A stretch of DNA of 64,000 nucleotides from Acanthosoma haemorrhoidale. Lineage: Eukaryota; Arthropoda; Insecta; Hemiptera; Acanthosomatidae. The notes beneath the pieces were generated by a model. It saw nothing but the letters and a program-made list of their open reading frames with translations, was not told the origin of the DNA and ran no database searches. The position numbers and the translations under genes were made by a program. Positions 36,543 to 47,434 of this stretch are shown here, in pieces; the stretch's first letter is position 1, and each line of letters begins with the position of its first letter. Where the stretch lies: the NCBI GenBank assembly GCA_930367205.1, contig OV884011.1, positions 165,519,226-165,583,225 on the forward strand, read 5' to 3'.

Positions 36543-37290
36543 TGTTGTGCCAACTTCTTCACCACGAATAACTTCAATTTACCCTCTTCTCGGACCAGAA
36601 ACATCTTATCAGAAATCCTTCCACATTTTATCAATAAATCTTCGGCGTCAGTAAAGAGAGAGGGGACGAGTTCACGATCCCGACACGTCAAAGGCTCAAT
36701 AAGGGTTCTGGAGGCGTAGTAGCCCCTAATTGGTCAAAATAAACAGCTCTCTCATTCACTGTAAGTAGGAATGACCGGCCTGCCTATATAAGGCAGCAAT
36801 TCTGAGCTTTTTCAGACATTCGGAATCTTACACTTGAAGTGAACACTGCTTTCTCTATCTCTATCCCTCTGCAATGGCACTTGTTGGTCTACACGAACCA
36901 TGGCTTTCTTATTTAATTACCTCTGCAACTCTCTTTCCTAACATCGCTATGTTTTAGTCCGACAGACCTCACACCTTCCTAGTGGGATTCTCTGGCTTCG
37001 TCTCGCTAAAACTAGCACATCCTTTGAAGGGATCCCTTCCATGCAGACGACGGTGTCAGGGGCCTTACGAAATGCACCTAGTAGCGTCTCCCCCGGCGGT
37101 CTAGTCTACCTCTCTTCGGTTCACACTCGCCTTTGGGATCCGGACTGTTATCGCCAACCCTCAGCTACCGAGTGTAAACTCGTGGTCATTCCTGGACCAC
37201 ATAAACTACCTATAATACCTATTCTGTGCCTCTTCTTCTGAGCATAGTGCTCTGTCAGGGCACACCTTCTAAGATCATATGAAATCAACC
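36543..37290 (+). mobile_element. Family-2 LTR, 3'-truncated
   Basis: Begins TGTTGTGCCAAC, like the copy at 11346, with CCTATATAAGG near 36783. It matches 12305-12790 through the GGGCACACCTTCT block. Similarity stops near 37290, so the last ~190 bp are missing and no TSD can be tested. Frames at 37041 and 37148 are LTR by-products. Confidence 0.75.
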
Positions 37291-37299
37291 AGCGAAGGC

Positions 37300-38270
37300 C
37301 ATCTTTCTTGGCGTGATAAATTTCACGTGTTACCACATATAGTAATCACCTAAGAGGATCAATAGGAAAATAGTCTAGACAAAAAGATCTTTCTATAACC
37401 AAATCAGATTAATAAACTGATACAGTTATGCATGTCATTGCACAATGTTGTTGCATATTCAGCTAGACGTCATAAAAAGTTTAATTCAAACGCGACAGAA
37501 GCTGATTACATATTCATAGAAAACAGGCAATCTATTTAAAGTTTCTTGCTGGGGAGTTAGCACCATTCAATATAAAACTCTCAGATAGAGCAACTCATTT
37601 TGAAATCAAGACATTGACTGGAGAGGGCCAGGGTTTGTAATCTAAGTTAAGCGAAGTAACCATCAAGTACTTTAAATTAAATCTGTCTAAGTTATCGCCT
37701 CTTAGGATCCAGTGCCGTCCGACACTATTCATTCTCTGATTACAACAATAAATCAACCGGCAACTCGGCACAATCAAAGGACCCACCCGACTGCACGATG
37801 TTTAATCAAGATGCTAGCAATATATACACCGAGAGTGTAGACACTAAACATGGAAACTATGTCAAAAGGTATTAAAGCAGGTCATCTCGGACACCTCAAT
37901 TTTAATTAGTTCAAAAACCCTAACGCACACAAAGGCTGCTCACCCGATGTGAAGGCATGTTTACCCAGGTACTTAGCAGGAAGGTCAACACCTCATTAAG
38001 GTACTTAAACACTCCGCATACCAAAATGACATCGTACATAAAGGGAGCCGACGCCAACGGATAGTTCATCCCTAGGCCCAGCGGAAGGAGACGCCAAGGG
38101 CCGACACAGGAGACTATTAACAACGATCTATTGAATAATTGGATTTGGCAAGAGTTACAGACCGACCGCAGTACCATCAAGAATGAAGTGATAATTACTT
38201 TTGATAACACAGGCCTACAAGAGAGCAATTTTAGCTTTATTTAGGGCGATGAGTCTAAATATGAAATCAG
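37300..38270. other. No gene recognised
   Basis: A 102-codon reverse frame (37920-38228) with a hydrophobic composition has no recognisable domain. Otherwise blank. Confidence 0.35.
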
Positions 38271-38283
38271 TTTTTCTCTATCT

Positions 38284-38893
38284 ATATAATATTTTTTATT
38301 GTGCTAAAATCACAATCTGCCTTATAAGGCAATAAGTAATTGATATAAATGTTCTCATTCATACCATATTTACAATTCATCATTCACTCGCTCATTCATA
38401 CAATATTTACAAACAGCCCAGAGACCTCCCAAGTCAACATGTTTGTCACCTCCTTCGCATGCGAAAGAGGAAGTGGAGTCTTGTCTCCTCCGTCACCCGC
38501 GTCACCGGATAAGAGCTACGAGAGATACGAGGATATGATAGCAGAAACTGGCCATTTCCCGGACTCGCACTATCACGTAGCAGGTCACGAGGCCACTGCC
38601 ATTTTAGTCTCCGAGGAGGACTATAGGGATGAGTGGTGCAGTGCAATGACTGTGCTACGGGATTAGGGTAGTTGGATAGGTTACTATGGAATTTCATATA
38701 CTTGGAAGGGACGAGTTCAAGAATGTAGGGTATGTTGAGATCGTTATGAAGGGTTTCGTTGCTGACATAATAAGGGGTATTTACTTTAGTTCTCAGGACT
38801 TTTGATTGAAATGATTGGATACCCTTGATGTTCAACTTTTTTGCTGTCCCCCATAGCTCTATTCCGTATGTCCAGATTGGGTTAGGTATAACT
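38284..38893 (-). mobile_element. Jockey-family LINE, 5'-truncated, with TSD
   Basis: A 610-bp reverse-strand copy flanked by the 13-bp TSD TTTTTCTCTATCT at 38271-38283 and 38894-38906. It covers the 3' UTR and about the last 100 RT codons (SFQSKVLRTKVNTPYYVSN still readable). Confidence 0.9.
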
Positions 38894-38906
38894 TTTTTCT
38901 CTATCT

Positions 38907-40539
38907 GCTCTACTTTTAGATCAGTTTTTTTTTAAAGTGCAGTTCTAAATCACAGATACAAGGATTGGTTCCTGTATATTTATCCTATTGTCAGTGTCCT
39001 GTCAACAAGAATATAACACCATAGCTTTGGTCTTGGAGAAGATAACATGAATGGGTGATTTTTGAGGACATAAAAATGCTAAATTTTCTTCTTGGACAGC
39101 AAAGTGGACACACTAAATATCCTTGGTTCTTGTTCCTCTACGATAGCAATTTATAAAGGCTATTGATAAGAACGGATCATGCTTTGCATATATAGAGGAA
39201 AAATGCCTCAGTTAAATACGGAAGAAATTCAAGCAGAATATTTGATGGACCAAAAATACTCATTAAGGTTCCTGTATTCGTAAATTCGACGAGTGAGGCC
39301 GAGCAAAAAGCTTGGACTTTATTTTTTGCAGTTGTTGGAAATTTTTGAGCATGTTGAAGTTGTAACCGAGATGTTTAACAGTTTTAAATCCCTTGGGTGT
39401 AACATGACTATTAAGACCGTTTTCCTGAAAATTCAAGACAAACCACTAAGGAACAAGGTGAAAGATTCCACCAGGATATTAAAACTATGGAAGGCCGTTA
39501 CTAAGGAAGACGGGATACGCACATGATGGCAAATTACTGCTGGACTTTGAAAGGGACTGTTGCAAAATGCATTCAAGTATGTGACGGACAAGAAGCTTCG
39601 AATTGTTCAGTTACCGTTTGGTTTCATCAATGACGTTTTCCTCTATCTTTGTATATAATGATAAAAAATCGTGTTTAGTTTTTTATTTGATCCAAGGATT
39701 TAACTGGTTCTTAAAAGAGTTAGCTCCTTGCCAAAAACTAATGCCATATTTGAATTCGGGTTATCAAATTCATATGAAATCAGCAACAAACACCAAATAC
39801 TCCGGTGCCAAACAAATTTGGCCTGTGTAATATATGAAATGACAAAAAAACTTTATTTCGGGATATGGTAAACTGAGAATAACAATTAGGGACGTGAAAG
39901 AAATGTCCAGCCATTAAAAGCAGCTGTTAACATCCTCCGCATGGCCTAAAAGATCTATGTGAATAGGAACGACAACTTGATCCTGAGCAAGCGGTTTACT
40001 GGCGGTGGAAGAAATCATATAATCTACCGAAAGTTTTTTTTTTTCACTTTTACAAATATAATTATTTTTCCATTTCTTCTTTATCAACAACAATTTTTAA
40101 AGTAACAATCAGAAATAAGCCAATATTTGTTACTCCTTTATATAAAAGTTGCCTTTGAGACAGTAAAACTTTTTTGATGAGAATTTTTATCTATTTCAAT
40201 GTTTTTTTTTTCTTGTTGTAATCAGAATTGACGGTGAGATTCAAGAAAACTGTTGGATTTTGCCAAGACAGCAGCTCACACATGTCTCAGTTGATTTCCT
40301 CCTAGGGTTGGAGAGTGAGATGACGCAAAGGTGACGACGGATTTAATTATGGACGGTGCAGAGGCGGTTAGGGAGAGAGTGGAATTAGTGCGGCAAGTGG
40401 TGCGTGATCCAAGACCAGCCACCATTGCAAGCTGCCAACTGTGGGTCAGAAACCCTGTCTGAATCCTCTGCGCCTGTATTAAGAATAATTAAATATAAAT
40501 GAAATTCACAAGTGAGTATTCCACAACTCTTGGAAATAA
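38907..40539. other. No gene recognised
   Basis: Frames of 77 codons (39293-39526) and 75 codons (39603-39830) show no domain I know. The first has a plausible soluble composition (EIFEHVEVVTEMFNSFKSLG) and may be a relic, but nothing supports it further. Confidence 0.35.
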
Positions 40540-40541
40540 TA

Positions 40542-41072
40542 GGGGGACCGGAAAGTAATGTCGTTTTTTTTACATTAAATTCAAACCCTCGTTATCAGCA
40601 ACCTTTTTCCATCTAGTGTGCAAATTGTCAATGCCTGAACGATCAAAATCAATTGGGTTTTGAGCAAAATATCTGGAGATGGCATTTTGGGCATCATCCA
40701 AATTTTCAAAATTTTTGCCACTTAGAAAATGTTGCAATAATGAATGGAAATCAGATATCGGGCGAGTATGGTGGTTGAGGCAATTCCTTCCACCCCAATT
40801 CATTAATTTTTTTCAGGGTTCTTGCGGAAAACATAGGCGGAGTAGGGTCTTGCATTATCGTGTTGCTGAATAACGCTTTTTTTTATTGATAATTGATCCA
40901 AAATGCCATCTCCAGATATTTTGCAATATACCAATTGATTTCTATCGATTCGGCATTGAAAATTTCACAATAGAAGGCAAAAAGTTGCTGATGAGGGTGA
41001 TTATATCATTGATTAAAAACAAAAACTTTTGACTTTACTGTAAAAAAAAACGACATTACTTTCCGGTCCCCT
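40542..41072 (-). mobile_element. Fold-back mariner derivative
   Basis: Flanked by TA (40540-40541 and 41073-41074). The outer ends are near-perfect TIRs (GGGGACCGGAAAGTAATGTC). Inside, the inverted similarity continues far beyond a normal TIR: 40542-40700 pairs with 40893-41072, with about 30-40 extra bases in the right arm. Both arms derive from the transposase 3' end, so the right part of the element is an inverted duplicate of the left. The spacer (40701-40892) holds the rest of the transposase fragment. Confidence 0.85.
40570..40875 (-). pseudogene. Mariner transposase C-terminal fragment
   Basis: Reverse-strand reading across one frameshift: IQQHDNARPYSAYVF (about 40870-40825, the second catalytic Asp region), ELPQPPYSPDISDFHSLLQ (third acidic region, altered), LSGKNFENLDDAQNAI and the C-terminal RWKKVADNEG. 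The last 77 codons (40570-40803) are open. The N-terminal DNA-binding part and the first Asp are absent, so no active transposase is possible. Confidence 0.8.
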
Positions 41073-41074
41073 TA

Positions 41075-42369
41075 TCATTTTGTTAAAAATTAATGTTGTA
41101 CAATAACGAAAAAAGTACGCAGTATAATGACCAAAAAAAATTAAATGAATTAACAACCGCGCAGATAAAGGGTAATTCCTTTACGTTACTAACCTCTATA
41201 ACATTCTCCTCCAATTGAAATGAGATATTAAATCTTGCAATATCAGACCCCGCCCATCCGACCTGTAATCCTTTTGCAAGTCGATTCCATTCCTGTTCCA
41301 ATATTCCTCCATTATCAACTAGTTCCCTAGTTATCCCTCCTGTCTAACAATTCATTGTTTACCGTTATTCTTCTTTTCATTTATTGGTTAATTTTATTCA
41401 TTTACTATTTTAATACACCCCAGCAATGTTTCACTCTCTCTCACCCGCTTTATAATAATTCTTATATTTTCATAGTTGTAATTTTCAGCACGTGTCATTC
41501 ACCTCTAATGTTTTGGTCCATTGAAGACACTACAGGTCTCACATAAGTGTAATGGTATATATTGTCAGCTAGATGTTTTTATTTGTACATTTTTTATGTA
41601 CTAAGGGGACAAAATCTAAGAATATAGTTCAAGTCCATATATATAGCTAAATTCTGACACAGTTCGCTATCAGCTCACTGTCGCATTGCTGACCACTGTC
41701 CTTTCCTATCCTATATATGAGCTCCTCGCTTAGAGATAAGCAATCCCCTTCTGTGATTCCATTCAGTATATTCATTTAGCAGCTTAGCCATTTAATATTT
41801 TATTTCAACTTAGTGTACTGTAAATCAAATAAAGTTCTTTTTAAAAAGTTCTAATGCTTTATAGTTTCTTCAATTATATAGTCCAAGATATAGAATATAG
41901 TGTTGTTTTGTTTACTAAGTTTTCCACAGTCTTGTCTCGAGAAAAGAGCCTGTCGTTTTTTGTAAATATTCTATTTGTTTAGATAGCTACCTAATAATTT
42001 GATTATATCTAGTATCTATTATCTAGTTATATTTGTACATGATACTCCACGGTATTCCTTAGTACATATATTTTCTACTCGGTCTCATAACTCGCTTATA
42101 TGTACAATATCCTTCAATTTAAATCCTGCCCACTTCGGTAGTTTGGAATGCTAAAAATAGAAGGGGCTTGAGCAGAACTGTATACCTGCCTGGTGACTTC
42201 ATGGTAGTCACTTATGATTCCCTCTTATTTTTAAGTAAACAACCGCATCCCTCCAAGACCTCCCTACTTCCCAGAATCTTATCCTTTTCTTATACATATA
42301 GGTACTCAGCTTTAGCCAGACCCCACTTGTGCCCAGACATTCCACCCAGTATGTAGTAACGTAACTCTT
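41075..42369. other. No gene recognised
   Basis: AT-rich. A 72-codon reverse frame (41083-41301) and a hydrophobic 63-codon frame (41355-41546) have no support. Confidence 0.35.
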
Positions 42370-42610
42370 AATATGTTTTGCTTGCACTTCATTATAAAGC
42401 TTTTCTTTCTTTTATTTTAATACTCTCCTCTACAAAGATTATTAAACAGGTTACACATGACAGTGTATTTCTAAATCTGACACCCTCTCCCACGGAGAAA
42501 CAGCATTCGACCGCTCCTTTCTTGCTCCACCTCTCTGGAATCATCCTTACGTACTTTTGATACCCTTCTTTTCCAAGACTCCTACCAGCCAGACAGACGG
42601 TTGGTCATCT
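42370..42610 (+). pseudogene. CR1-like LINE C-terminal relic
   Basis: In one frame, HGETAFDRSFLAPPLWNHPY (about 42490-42550) resembles the conserved end of CR1/L2-type LINE ORF2 (Gly-Asp-Arg-Ala-Phe ... Ala-Pro-x-Leu-Trp-Asn). Upstream sequence is too decayed to place. Confidence 0.45.
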
Positions 42611-42614
42611 AAGA

Positions 42615-45540
42615 TCTTTTAATTGTTTTTTACTATTGTTACTATTACCTTATTTTATTTTTAATTAAATACTACAATTTCACTGTTTCCCTCTTCTTTT
42701 TTTTACTATAATTAATTATATTTTATACCTTTTCAAAACAAATTCTTGAGTGATATTTTTTAATTTGAGATGTACCTTTTAATTTTGTATTATTACCTTA
42801 TTTCGTTCCTCTATGTATTTGTGTTATTATTATCATTTTTTCTTGTTCACCAGAGAAGTAATGCAATAGGTCAGTACTGTGGGAAAGTGTGTTGAAGACG
42901 CTCGATACAGAAGCAGTGAGATGGCTAGGTGTGGAAGATGCCTACGGATAAGGGCACAAAAGAAGCGGCGATGACGTGTCTGAAAGGAAAACTATTTTCG
43001 TGACGGTGAGCCGGATTACGGGCCAGAAATTCCTGCTTGGTAAATATCGCCTCTACGGCGCTTCCAGTTCAGATAAAGTAGAGTGTATAGCTTATGGCCC
43101 CCTGTATCGCGATACCTCCGCGTATTTACTCCCTCGGGTTACTCCCAGATATGATTCGCACGTATGGCACAATGTTTTTTTCGCGACGTCTATCCGATCC
43201 GGGTGGTTTTATCGGCACTGGCAGATTGGGTTTTTATCGTCTGACAGAAGGGAAAAGGCATTACTTTGTCAAGGTTAGAAGACATCTTGTCTAAATCTGG
43301 GATTATTACCAAATATTTCTCCCCCTGGAGTAGGCTTTTATGCATCAATATACAACAAAAATTAAACTCCATTCACCAGAATAATATTGGGTATTAGTTT
43401 TAATACGTAATTCCACTGTTTTTATAATTATTAGCCAAAAAATAGAGCCATGGCCTTTGAACAGAGGCATGTCCGATATCAAATCTCTCTAGAGCTCTTG
43501 TAGGCCTATTGTAGAGAAAAATCTAGAGAGACTGAAATATATTATATAAATGTTTTATAGATTGGTTCTAAAATAAACTATGGGAATCAACATAGATTTC
43601 ATGAATACAAATTCAATGATTGAACTGGAAAAAAGGTACAACCGAAGTAGTCATTGAATTTTTTTTTTGTATAAATTAAGAACTTATTTTTAAATGTGTA
43701 CCACCGTACGAAATTTAAGGAATATCAATAGATACCAGAATATGTGTGAGTTTCTTAAATAATTTTAAATTTATTTGACTACCTCAAATGAAAAACCTAT
43801 TAAAAGTCGGCTGGAAGAAAATTAGATTCTATTATGGCTTTTTTGGTGATAACATCTAAAATATGCCCTATATCCTGGGGAAAAAACAGATTGATTGATT
43901 AAATAATCTTTAACCAGTGCCGTACGAATAACAGACAGACACACGATTGCCCCCCAAATTATTTGAATGCAAAGCATCTCCATCCGAACTAGGACTCGGA
44001 AATAATGATAGATTTTCTGTTTTTGAAATATGAAAAATTATATACAGTTTCAAATTGCAGTCCCATTGAACGTTAGCAGCTCTGTGTGTAATAAGTGACA
44101 CCTCTCTCAGAGGAAAAGGAATTGCTGTTATGTTAACCTTATTGCACCACTCCCTCTGCCTCCCCCCCCCCACCACGCTTCTTTTGACATCTTATATTTC
44201 TCAAATTTCATTTATTCCAGCGTTCCATTCAAAAACTCCACCCTGGAAAGCTTTCATGTATTTTTCTTCACTCTAATAAGAACTTTTATAATATAAAAAC
44301 TTTCTGTATTAGAGCCTGAGGCTTGTTTATGTTGTTATTTGAACTGGGTAGCAGAGGGAAAGTAGGACGAGACTTACAAAGGGCTCTTTACTATTTACCT
44401 TATAAATTTATTATATATATTTATATATTATTACTATAATTTGAGCTAGGCGTAAAATATTTTTGAAAAATCATGATTTAACAGTGTTGTTTAGGTAGCA
44501 AAGAGAAAAATTTCAGATAAATATACTCTACCTTAAGAGTTGGTAGTTTTACATTTGAATTTCCACAGATAATAAACCAAATTAAACTAATATTTGAAAC
44601 GCCTCGTCTTCAGATTTTATTACAGATTAGGAATAACAAAGGTAAGGGCACTCACTGCTTACTGAGCGGCTAACCAGATATCTGGGATCTGTCAATTTCA
44701 TTTTTCTTTGTCGAATAATTATTTATTAGAACGAGCGTTTTTCTGGTTAAAGCTCTTCTAAGGATTTTTTTCCGATTCCCCTTGACCTGCGATACGCCTA
44801 GATACATGAGGGAAAATGAAGAGATAGTTTGATAAAAAAATGGGGCAAATTCATTCAGGAAAAACTCAGTCAAAATGTTGATGGTGTTGACTTGTTATGG
44901 AGTGTGTACATTGATAAATGAAACACCTACTTTCTCTCCACATCCATATTGATTTATACCAGAGCCTTTTCGAAGGTATAAGGTTTCAAGCTGTAAGAAC
45001 TATAGCGCTTCCCGGCTTCAATACCAAGCTGTGGAAAATACCTCAGGCCTAATGTCGTTAAATAGCCAAGCTGGCATGTCCTATAGTTAACGTCAATTTG
45101 AAAGCTTGAGTGTGGCTGGGTGATCAGTCGAAAACTTTAGGGTAGCTAAATAATGTGGAGAGACAGAAGGTATGTCATTCCTTAATACTTATAATTATCC
45201 TTATAATTCTAATAATAAACCTTAATATTACAGCATTGGGCTATTTAGCACCGATCAAGCGAACTCAGAGATAGAATAGCCGTAAAATGATCAAATCATA
45301 AAATAGAAATTTTTACTTGGTTAATATTTCAGTTATTTACATTTTTTTTTCTTTTTAGAAAAGTCAATTTTCATTGAGTAAGATAATCCAAGTATTGTAA
45401 GTAATTTTGTCAAATTACAAAGACTTCCTTTAATGAGAGTTCCGCTAAGATTTTGGGCCACTCTCGGACATTTCACAATGTTGTTTCTGGATTTCCTCTG
45501 TCCTTGATTCAGTTTATTTAAGCTGTTATAGATTTGTTTT
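42615..45540. other. No gene recognised; GC-richer block at 42890-43290
   Basis: A 100-codon frame (42976-43278) overlaps another in the next frame in a stretch with more G and C than its surroundings. Neither shows a known domain, and the block has no copy elsewhere in the window. The remainder is AT-rich and blank, with a C run near 44163. Confidence 0.35.
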
Positions 45541-45558
45541 GAAATATTCTTTAATTTA

Positions 45559-46344
45559 TTGACATATACTTTGTTATTGTGCTAAAATTACAATCTGTCT
45601 TATTAGACAATAAGTAACTGAGATAAATGTTCACACAGTATTTACAAACAGCCCAGAGGCCTCCCAAATCCACATGTTTGTCACCTCCCTCGCATGCGAA
45701 AGAAGAAGCGGAGTCTTGGAAAGTCCCCAACGCTCCTCCGTCAGCCGCGTCACAGGTACGAGCCAGTGGAAGCTGACGAGGAGCGCGACACAGAGGCTCA
45801 GGACATGATGGAGAAACTGGCCACTGCCCCACTGTCACGCATTTATAGCAGGTCACGAGGCCACTGCAGTTTTAGTCAAAGTGGTGCAGTGCAATGACTG
45901 CGCTGCGGGATTAGGATGGTTGGGTAGGCTACTATGGAGTTTCATGAACTTGGAAAGGTTGAGTTCAAGAATGTATGGTATATTAAGATCGTTATGAAGG
46001 GTTTTGTTGCAGACGTAATAAGCGGCATTTACTATTGTCCTCAGGACTTTTGATTGAAAGGATTGGATACGCTTGATGTTCGACTTTGTTTGCTGTCCCC
46101 CACAGCTCTATTTCGCATGTCCAGATTGGCTTAAGAATATTTTTGTAAATTAGTAATTTGTTTTCTATTAAGAGAGGAGATATCCTTCGAAGTAGTCTGC
46201 ACAGTTGTCCAAAGCGTCTGTTTAGTTCTTGTCTTTTTAGCCTCGTATGTGGGTTCTAGGTCAGTCGTTTGTCGAGATGGAAGCCTAAATACCGTACTGT
46301 CTCGGATACAGGGAGAGGAAAAGAGTTAAAATAAACTAGTGGAC
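45559..46344 (-). mobile_element. Jockey-family LINE, 5'-truncated, with TSD
   Basis: A 786-bp reverse-strand copy with a 16-bp TSD, AATATTCTTTAATTTA, at 45543-45558 and 46345-46360. It covers the 3' UTR and roughly the last 150 RT codons, frameshifted. Its 3' hairpin has a paired change relative to the other copies. Confidence 0.9.
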
Positions 46345-46360
46345 AATATTCTTTAATTTA

Positions 46361-46925
46361 ACAGTGGAAAATGGCAAGACCATCCTTGGATGAACTAGCA
46401 GTCAGATAGGCCATAAACTTGATGCGGTGTAGTGAATGCGAAGGGCAAATCCTACAACTTTCTACAGATTCCCCCTCCACTAACAAAAACGATGACAATA
46501 AAATTGACTCTTCGTATTATAGTAATATCATCATGTTTTAAAACTGAATGTTCTCTACGAGGAGTGAAGTTGCTGGATCGTATGCACTACGTTGGTTTCG
46601 AGCAATTAAATCCTAACGAACGGCCAGATTAGCGTGTAATCAGCACCGTTTGCTTCAGAAGGGGCTGTAAATTTTCGCTCTAATGAGGCAGCCTTGCCCA
46701 GTGCCTTCGGTGCAGCTAAGACGCCTTTGGTAATAGCTATGTATCGGGATAACGATGGAAGGCAGTGGACGAGACAATGTGGGCTTAAAGTAAGTTTTTG
46801 TTTCGGATTTACCACCAGCTCCCAGAATATTCGGATATTTCGTTATGTTTCTCACAAAAAACTTAGCTGTTAAAAATCATGACTAGAAATAAGTCACAAA
46901 TGCCTATTTTGATCAATTTATATTA
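46361..46925. other. No gene recognised
   Basis: Short overlapping frames on both strands around 46432-46855 have no domain. Confidence 0.35.
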
Positions 46926-46929
46926 TTAT

Positions 46930-47430
46930 GAAACTTCTTTATTATGCTAAAATTACAATCTTCCTTATTAGGCAATAAATAATTGTGATAAATCTCATTC
47001 ATACCATATTTACAATTTTCATTCACTCGCTCATTCATACAGTATTTACAAACAGCCCAGAGGCCTCCCAAATCCACATGGTTGTCACTTCCGTCGCATG
47101 CCAAGGAGGAAGTGGAGGCTCGAGAAGTCCCTCATGCTCCTCCGTCATATATACGATACGAGGCTGTAGAGACTGACGCGCGAGAGCCTCATACGCTCAG
47201 GACATGATGGAGAAACTGGCCATTGCCAGGACTCCCACTGTCACGCATTTATAGCAGGTCTCAAGGCCACTGCCGTTTAAGTCTCAGGGGGGATTATATG
47301 AGTGGTGCAGTGCAATGACTGTGCTACAGGATTAGGGTGGGTGTATAGGTTACTATGGGATTTCATGAACTATTAAGGACATTAAGATCGTTATGATGGG
47401 TTTTGTTGCTGACGTAATATGGGGCATTTA
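46930..47430 (-). mobile_element. Jockey-family LINE, 5'-truncated copy
   Basis: Reverse-strand 3' end (TTTATTATGCTAAAATTAC at 46940) through the UTR to GTTGCTGACGTAATATGGGG near 47427, with small deletions. No TSD found. Confidence 0.85.
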
Positions 47431-47434
47431 AGAA

